Assembly (NCBI GenBank): GCA_019347575.1
Contig: JAHWKY010000005.1
Location: 124,001 to 188,000 of the forward strand
Direction: 5' to 3'
Length of the DNA stretch: 64,000 bases
Source of the DNA: Actinomycetota bacterium
GTDB taxonomy: Bacteria; Actinomycetota; Nitriliruptoria; Nitriliruptorales; Nitriliruptoraceae
Shown here: positions 58,000 to 64,000 of the stretch, in pieces
Layout: the number at the start of each line of letters is the position of its first letter
Position numbering within the stretch: the first letter of the stretch is position 1
Notes under the pieces: generated by a model
Told to the model about the DNA's origin: nothing
Database searches by the model: none
What the model saw: only the letters and a program-made list of their open reading frames with translations
Position numbers and translations under genes: made by a program

Positions 58000-58890
58000 G
58001 TGGTCATCGACGAGCTCGGCACGAGCATCGAGGTGCCGGACACGCCGGCGCGCATCGTCAGCCTGGTCCCCAACCTCAGTGAGCTGCTGTGGTACGTGGG
58101 TGCGGCCGATCGGGTCGTGGGGGTGACCGAGTACTGCGTCGCCCCGCCGCACGGGTTCCCCCGGGCGGAGCGGGTCCGGGGGACCAAGAACCCCGACGTG
58201 TCACGGATCGTGGAACTGCAGCCCGACGTCGTCGTCGCGAACAGCGAGGAGAACCGCCGCATCGACGTCGAGCGACTGCGAGAGGCGGGCGTGGCGGTCT
58301 ACGTCACCGACGCCCGATCTCTGACGGAGGCGACCGGGTCCATCGAAGGCGTCGCAGCACTCGTCGGCGCCGCAGGTCGGGGCGGTGGCGTCGCCGACGC
58401 GATCCGGCGCGCCCAGGACGCCGTCGGCTCCTCGCCACCCGTGCGACCGGTGCGCGCCGTCTGCGCCATCTGGCGGGATCCGTGGATGGTCGTGGGGCGA
58501 GGGACCGTCGCCGGTGACCTGCTAGTGCGGGCTGGCTTCACCCTCGTCGCTCCGGGTCCGCGGTACCCCGAAGTGACGCTCGACGACGTCGCGAAAGACG
58601 ACCCCGATGTCGTCCTGCTCCCCGACGAGCCCTACGCGTTCGGCGAGGACGACCGTGGCGCGCTCGACCACCTGCGGGCCCGAACGCGCCTGATCGACGG
58701 CACCTCGCTGACGTGGTACGGCCCACGGACCCCCTACGCCCTTCGTGAGCTCAACCGGCTGGCACGCTCGCTGACGAGAGCTCGCCGACGCTCAGCCGCG
58801 TCGGCGCAGCGCGGTCACCGCGAGCCCGAGCAGGCCCATGGCCGGCAGGACCGCAGCCGCCCCGGTCCGCGGGAGGCTGGGCGGCGCTGA
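58000..58890 (+). CDS. Helical-backbone metal receptor (BtuF/FhuD-like) protein
   Basis: A 296-residue protein from GTG 58000. PARIVSLVPNLSELLWYVGAADRVVGVTEYC, the central linker helix and PDVVLLPDEPYAFGEDDR match the periplasmic binding protein fold used for cobalamin or siderophores. It has no signal peptide, so it may act in the cytoplasm or belong to the regulatory/enzyme-like variants. The last ~30 residues (RRRSAASAQRGHREPEQ onward) are basic and overlap the convergent surface protein by 99 bp; they may not be functional. Confidence 0.82.
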   Translation: MVIDELGTSIEVPDTPARIVSLVPNLSELLWYVGAADRVVGVTEYCVAPPHGFPRAERVRGTKNPDVSRIVELQPDVVVANSEENRRIDVERLREAGVAVYVTDARSLTEATGSIEGVAALVGAAGRGGGVADAIRRAQDAVGSSPPVRPVRAVCAIWRDPWMVVGRGTVAGDLLVRAGFTLVAPGPRYPEVTLDDVAKDDPDVVLLPDEPYAFGEDDRGALDHLRARTRLIDGTSLTWYGPRTPYALRELNRLARSLTRARRRSAASAQRGHREPEQAHGRQDRSRPGPREAGRR

Positions 58891-60021
58891 CGCGGGCGGA
58901 GCCGCTGGCTCGGCAGGCGGCTCGTCGGCGGGCGGCGCGGCGTTGACGACGGCGTCGGCTGTCGCGGTCGCGATACGGACCTGTGGGAGGGGGTCGGCGA
59001 AGGCGGTGATGGCTACGCCGCTGGCGCTCGCCGACGCCTTGGCGCCGTCCACGGACGTCGTGCCGTCGGCAACGGTGACGCAGACGGTCAGCGGTTCGAG
59101 TGGCGTGCCCTCGAAGGGGGTGCACTCGCTGGCGTTGACGGGGATCTCGATCACGTCGTACTCACCCGAACCGGGGTCGAGGAACTTCAGGCGAACGAGC
59201 GCGGCATCGAAGTCCGCCGTGGCCTCGAACTGGTCGCTGGAGGCGGTGGCCGAGGACGCGCCGATCTCGATGACCACGAGACCGTCCGGGACGGTGGGCA
59301 GGTTGGCGGGGGTCGGGACGACCGTGATGTTGACGCCGTGGGCGCTGCCGGTGGCGGTCACCACGCCGTTGCGCGACTCCGCCGTCGAGCTCGAGGGGCC
59401 GCCGGCGATGGTCAGGATGGACGTCTCGCTGAGGTTCGCGCTGATGAGGTCGACGCTGTCGCGGACCCGCCCGACGACGCCGGTGGGGTCGCCCTCGGCG
59501 ATCGGGTCGAGCACCTGCGTTCCGACCTCATCGAGCACGTCCTGCACCGGCAGGTTGTCGGCGAGCGTCTGCGTGGCGGTCACGGCGAGCTCGAACACGC
59601 CGGCGTTAGAGGAGGCCGAGGGGTTCTCGGTCCCGGACGCGGCTGCCTGCGCCGAGCCGATCGCGCCCGCCAGCAGCGGGTTCAGATCCTCGGGGATGGG
59701 GAAACCGGTGGCGTCGTTGGGGCCCTCGCCGCCCGGCGCCGAGGCGCTCGCGACGCCGGTCGTCAGCGGCTCCTGGCCCAGCAGCATCCCCAAGGCGTTC
59801 GCACACGCGATGATGCCGCTGTCGCAGCCGGCGTCGGTCGCGACGGCCTGGATGGTCGCGTCGGTCGAACCGATCGTCAGGCTCTGTCCCGCGAGCGTGA
59901 CCTCGAGGCCTACGGCCGACGACGAGGCGAAGAAGGCGTGGTCGGCGCTGGCTGGCAGGGCGATCATCGCCAGCGAGCCCAGGACGAGTCCCGTCGCCGT
60001 ACGTGTGCGGAGTCGTGTCAT
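58792..60021 (-). CDS. Secreted surface protein with LPRTG sorting tail
   Basis: A 409-residue protein from ATG 60021. N-terminal signal peptide (RTATGLVLGSLAMIALPASADH). The middle is beta-rich with repeated alanine/serine stretches (ATATGSAHGVNITVVPTPANLPTVP). A Pro/Ala linker leads to LPRTG, a hydrophobic segment (AAAVLPAMGLLGLAV) and RRRG. No known enzymatic domain; probably choice-of-anchor type. No sortase is in the window. The 3' end overlaps the receptor gene in antisense. Confidence 0.82.
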   Translation of the reverse strand: MTRLRTRTATGLVLGSLAMIALPASADHAFFASSSAVGLEVTLAGQSLTIGSTDATIQAVATDAGCDSGIIACANALGMLLGQEPLTTGVASASAPGGEGPNDATGFPIPEDLNPLLAGAIGSAQAAASGTENPSASSNAGVFELAVTATQTLADNLPVQDVLDEVGTQVLDPIAEGDPTGVVGRVRDSVDLISANLSETSILTIAGGPSSSTAESRNGVVTATGSAHGVNITVVPTPANLPTVPDGLVVIEIGASSATASSDQFEATADFDAALVRLKFLDPGSGEYDVIEIPVNASECTPFEGTPLEPLTVCVTVADGTTSVDGAKASASASGVAITAFADPLPQVRIATATADAVVNAAPPADEPPAEPAAPPASAPPSLPRTGAAAVLPAMGLLGLAVTALRRRG

Positions 60022-60180
60022 CACCAGGTTCCTGTTCGAGCTGCGGGAGCTTCGCCACCGGGCGATCCCCCGCCGGCGACGTGGCCCATGTGGACTAGTC
60101 CGCGGGACTGTACGTGATGTCGCCCGCCACGTCGTCATCGACGGAGTGGGACGTCGAGACGTGCCGAACCACGCCTGCTT

Positions 60181-61023
60181 TCAGCCGCCGTAGGAGTGCT
60201 CGGGGCCGGGGTACTCGCCCGCGCCGACCTCGTGGGTGAAGGTCTTGACGGCTCCGAGGATCTCGCTGCGGAGGTCGGCGTACGCCTTGACGAACCGGGG
60301 CAGGCGGCCGTGGGTGAGCCCGAGCAGGTCGTGCCACACGAGCACCTGTGCGTCGGTCTCGGGGCCCGCGCCGATACCGATCGTGGGGACGTCGACCGTG
60401 GCCGTGACGCGCGCCCCGAGCTCGGCAGGGACCGCCTCCAGCACGATGCTGAACACACCGGCAACCTCGAGTGCCTCGGCGTCGGCGACGAGCCGGTCCG
60501 CAGCCTCCTCGCTCCGGCCTTGGACCTTGAAGCCGCCCAACTGGTTGACCGATTGGGGGGTCAGTCCGAGGTGGCCCATCACCGGGATGCCGGCGTCGAC
60601 GAGCTTGGCGACGGCGTCGACCGTGGGACCGCCGCCCTCGAGCTTGACGGCGTTGGCGCCACCTTCCTTCAGGAACCTTGTGGCTGACGCGAGCGCCTGT
60701 GCCGGGCCCTCCTGGTAGGTGCCGAACGGCATGTCGCCGACGACCAGGCTGCTGCTCGCCCCTCGCGCGACGGCGCGGGTGTGGTGGAGCATCTCGGCGA
60801 GGGTGACCGGGACGGTGGAGTCGTACCCGAGCATCACCATGCCGAGGCTGTCGCCGACGAGGATGACCGGGACGCCGGCCTCGTCGAGGATGCGCGCCGA
60901 GAGGAAGTCGTAGGCGGTGAGCATCACGAACCGCTCGCCGCGTTCCTTGAAGGCGCGGAGGTCGTGGATCGAGACGGGACGTCGGGGCGTGCCCGACGGC
61001 TCGGATGAGGAGTGGACCGACAT
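60181..61023 (-). CDS. panB: 3-methyl-2-oxobutanoate hydroxymethyltransferase
   Basis: A 280-residue protein from ATG 61023. VMLTAYDFLSARILDEAGVPVILVGDSLGMVMLGYDSTVPVTLAEMLHH, NAVKLEGGG, VMGHLGLTPQSVNQLGGFKVQGR and TIGIGAGPETDAQVLVWHDLLGL are PanB signatures, with the Mg-binding Asp and the catalytic Glu of the family. It makes ketopantoate for CoA. Upstream (61024-61260) holds only the second REPIN-like element. Confidence 0.94.
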   Translation of the reverse strand: MSVHSSSEPSGTPRRPVSIHDLRAFKERGERFVMLTAYDFLSARILDEAGVPVILVGDSLGMVMLGYDSTVPVTLAEMLHHTRAVARGASSSLVVGDMPFGTYQEGPAQALASATRFLKEGGANAVKLEGGGPTVDAVAKLVDAGIPVMGHLGLTPQSVNQLGGFKVQGRSEEAADRLVADAEALEVAGVFSIVLEAVPAELGARVTATVDVPTIGIGAGPETDAQVLVWHDLLGLTHGRLPRFVKAYADLRSEILGAVKTFTHEVGAGEYPGPEHSYGG

Positions 61024-61151
61024 GCGCGTGACCTTCCCTGCCTGCCGGCTCCGGGGCGGAGTCCAGCGGTCTGACGGGTACAACGCTGAGAGGTTACGCC
61101 ACATGCCGCGTCCCACCGAACCCGCCGCTCAACCAGCGTGCGCCGTCCCCC

Positions 61152-61213
61152 GGAAACCATCGCATCCGGTGGTTTCCGAAGTGCAACGGAAACCACCGGA
61201 TGCGCGGGTTTCC
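61152..61213. repeat. REPIN-like palindromic element, copy 2
   Basis: Inner arms at 61161-61178 and 61187-61204 are identical to those of the copy at 31349-31410; the loop AAGTGCAA is the reverse complement of the other loop. The outer ends GGAAACC / GGTTTCC are also kept. It sits in the gap between nadE and panB, leaving both genes intact. Confidence 0.88.
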
Positions 61214-61260
61214 TGGAAGCCGCGTCGCTGCGCTCCGCGGCCAGCGCGTGCTAGCGCGTG

Positions 61261-62985
61261 CTAGCGCCAGCCGTTGGTGATGGGGACCCTCCGGTCCTTG
61301 CCGAAGGCGCGCTCGGTGATCTTCACCCCGGGGGCCGCCTGTCGGCGCTTGTACTCGGCGCGGTCGAGCAGCCGCGCCACACGGCGGACCGTCTCCTCGT
61401 CGGCGATGCCCGAGGCGACGATGTCATCGATGTTGCGGTCCTCCTCGACCAGGGCCTGCAGGATCGGATCGAGGACCTCGTAGGGCGGCAGGGAGTCGCT
61501 GTCCTGCTGACCCGGCTTGAGCTCGGCGGAAGGCGGCTTGATGATGCTGCGCTCGGGGATCAGGTTCCACGCCTCGCGAGCGTGGCGTGCCAGTTCGTAG
61601 ACCAGAGTCTTGGGTGTGTCCTTGAGGACCGCGAACCCGCCGGCCATGTCGCCGTAGAGGGTGGCGTAGCCGACCGCGAGCTCGGACTTGTTGCCGGTCG
61701 TCAGCAGGATCCGGCCGGTGCGGTTGCTGATCGCCATCAGGATGACTCCCCGCACCCGCGCCTGGATGTTCTGCCAGGTCACGTCCTCCGCCGCATCGTC
61801 CGGTTCGACACCGGCGAACAGCTTGCCGAGTTCGCCCTCGAAGCTGCGAACCACGGGATCGATCGGCACCTGCGCGAACGGCATGCCGACCAGGTCCTCC
61901 GCCAGGACCCGAGCGTCCTCCAGCGAGTGCTCGGAGGAGTACCGCGACGGCATCGCGACCCCGAGCACGTGATCCGCGCCCAGTGCCCGCGCCGCCACCG
62001 CCGCCGTCAGCGCCGAGTCGATGCCTCCGGACAACCCGATCACGGCTCGGATGAAGCCGTTCTTGTGGCAGTAGTCCCGCGTCCCGAGGACGAGCGCCTC
62101 GAACACCTCGGCCACGGGGTCCAGTCGAGGCGCGTCCTCCCGAGGAGCCAGGTCGGGGCGCGTCGTCGTTCCACCGGTGAGCGACAGGCAACCAGCGGCA
62201 GGCGCTGCGTCGGCGTCGAGGTCGACGACCACGAGGTCCTCGTCGAACTGTGCCCCGCGCGCCCCGACGGTCCCGTCGGGTTGGCACACCATCGAGTCGC
62301 CGTCGAAGACCAGTTCGTCCTGGCCGCCGACCTGGTTGACGTAGACGAAGTGGACGCCCCGAGTGGTGGCGTGATGTCGGACCCAGCGCTCGCGCTCGGT
62401 GCGCTTGCCGCGGTGGTAGGGCGACGCGTTGAGGTTGACGACGACCCGCGCGCCGACGTTGGCTGACTCGGCGACGGGGCCTTGCTCGGTCCAGAGGTCC
62501 TCGCAGACGGTCACACCGACGGGGACGTCCGCGACGTTCACGACCAGCGGACTGTGTCCCGCCACGAAGTAGCGCGCCTCGTCGAACACGCCGTAGTTCG
62601 GCAGCCGCCCCTTCGCGTACGTCGCCACGACCGCGCCGTCCGCGAGGACGGATGCGGCGTTGGTCAAGCCGCGGGTGGCCACGCCGACGTCCCAGTGGTG
62701 TCGGTCGGTGTTGTCGGCACCCATGCCTACGTGTCCGACGACCGCGACCGTCCCGGCGGGACCCTCGGCGGCGAGCTGCGCCAACCGCTCGACGTTGGCC
62801 GCGACGAAACGCGACTTCAGCAGCAGGTCCTCCGGCGGGTAGCCCGTGAGTGCGAGCTCGGTGAACACCACGACATCGGCGCCGACGTCCGCGGCGCCAC
62901 GCCAGGCCTCGAGGATGGAACGCGCGTTGCCGTCGAGGTCGCCGACCGTCGGGTTGAGCTGGGCCAGTGCGACGCGGAGGGGCAC
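61261..62985 (-). CDS. nadE: Glutamine-hydrolysing NAD+ synthase
   Basis: A 574-residue, two-domain enzyme. The N-terminal nitrilase-type glutaminase has the triad Glu in FTELALTGYPPEDLL, Lys in YAKGRLPNYGVFDE and Cys in VTVCEDLWTEQGP. The C-terminal synthetase has the PP-loop GLSGGIDSALTAAVAARALG, with TTGNKSELAVGYATLYGDMAGG and PPYEVLDPILQALVEE. It amidates nicotinic acid adenine dinucleotide. The ending (KITERAFGKDRRVPITNGWR) is complete. Confidence 0.95.
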   Translation of the reverse strand: MPLRVALAQLNPTVGDLDGNARSILEAWRGAADVGADVVVFTELALTGYPPEDLLLKSRFVAANVERLAQLAAEGPAGTVAVVGHVGMGADNTDRHHWDVGVATRGLTNAASVLADGAVVATYAKGRLPNYGVFDEARYFVAGHSPLVVNVADVPVGVTVCEDLWTEQGPVAESANVGARVVVNLNASPYHRGKRTERERWVRHHATTRGVHFVYVNQVGGQDELVFDGDSMVCQPDGTVGARGAQFDEDLVVVDLDADAAPAAGCLSLTGGTTTRPDLAPREDAPRLDPVAEVFEALVLGTRDYCHKNGFIRAVIGLSGGIDSALTAAVAARALGADHVLGVAMPSRYSSEHSLEDARVLAEDLVGMPFAQVPIDPVVRSFEGELGKLFAGVEPDDAAEDVTWQNIQARVRGVILMAISNRTGRILLTTGNKSELAVGYATLYGDMAGGFAVLKDTPKTLVYELARHAREAWNLIPERSIIKPPSAELKPGQQDSDSLPPYEVLDPILQALVEEDRNIDDIVASGIADEETVRRVARLLDRAEYKRRQAAPGVKITERAFGKDRRVPITNGWR

Positions 62986-63189
62986 CCGTCACCTCGATGG
63001 TCGGATCGGCCTGTTCGGAGCCTCGTGGTTCACGCACCCGTCACACGGTGCCCCGTTCCCGTAACGGACCTGGAACACGGTCGGAACCGGGGCGAGATGA
63101 CGCGTCCGTAGCGTCCCTGATCGTACCGGCGGGGCCTCCGTGCCCGGGGGGCCCGCCCTGTCCGATGGATGCCGTGGAAGGGATCACCG

Positions 63190-64000
<811 letters not shown>

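Overview
This window is uniformly GC-rich, densely coded DNA from a high-GC actinobacterium. Supporting features are six-gene mce sets with YrbE permeases, LPxTG-type surface tails, an F420:NADP oxidoreductase-like gene, a DUF1918 gene, frequent GTG/TTG starts and GTGA/ATGA overlaps. A deep-branching actinobacterial class such as Nitriliruptoria is my guess, not a demonstrated placement. I see no rRNA, tRNA, CRISPR array, integrase or insertion sequence.

Region 1 (about 1.1-19 kb) is a contractile injection system (eCIS/CIS) locus on the + strand. In order it holds a DUF4255 cap/terminator-type protein, an AAA+ ATPase, a short Cys-rich protein, a DUF4157 protein with a HExxH motif, sheath, tube, a tail-assembly-type protein, a DUF6760 small protein, a 925-residue disordered DUF4157 protein, a second tube-type protein, a LysM protein, a VgrG-like spike, gp25, baseplate J and tail protein I. 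It ends with a zinc-ribbon / coiled-coil / single-TM / discoidin-like protein resembling the CisA membrane protein of Streptomyces. No tail fibre, PAAR tip, dedicated tape measure, capsid, terminase or lysis gene is present. This favours a producer-resident, membrane-docking machine over a prophage or a released particle. A long ATPase-BTAD regulator (19.1-21.9 kb, - strand) closes the locus.

Region 2 (22-33 kb) is housekeeping and accessory: a bioA-bioF-bioD operon (-), an APH-type kinase plus HAD phosphatase pair (+), an MFS transporter (-), a NYN nuclease with two LOTUS/OST-HTH domains (+), a small hypothetical, a DUF222-HNH gene whose 5' end is interrupted by a palindromic repeat element, and another MFS transporter.

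Region 3 (33-48.2 kb, - strand) holds a cNMP-binding histidine kinase with a response-regulator/thioredoxin-reductase-like fusion, ClpP, DUF1918, and a complete Mce lipid-import operon: two YrbE permeases, six MCE proteins (two lipoproteins, one with an LPATG tail), an Mce-associated protein, a universal stress protein and the MceG-type ATPase.

Region 4 (48.4-64 kb) is metabolic: an IclR regulator with a homogentisate dioxygenase-family gene, a ferritin-like protein, nadB, an alpha/beta hydrolase, an F420:NADP oxidoreductase-like gene, pabC/pabB-type genes, a cobalamin adenosyltransferase with a metal-receptor protein, an LPRTG surface protein, panB, nadE and the 5' part of an ammonium transporter.

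Two families of dispersed repeats cross these regions: a 26-bp unit (five copies at two gene junctions 38 kb apart) and a REPIN-like palindrome (two copies in opposite orientation, 30 kb apart).
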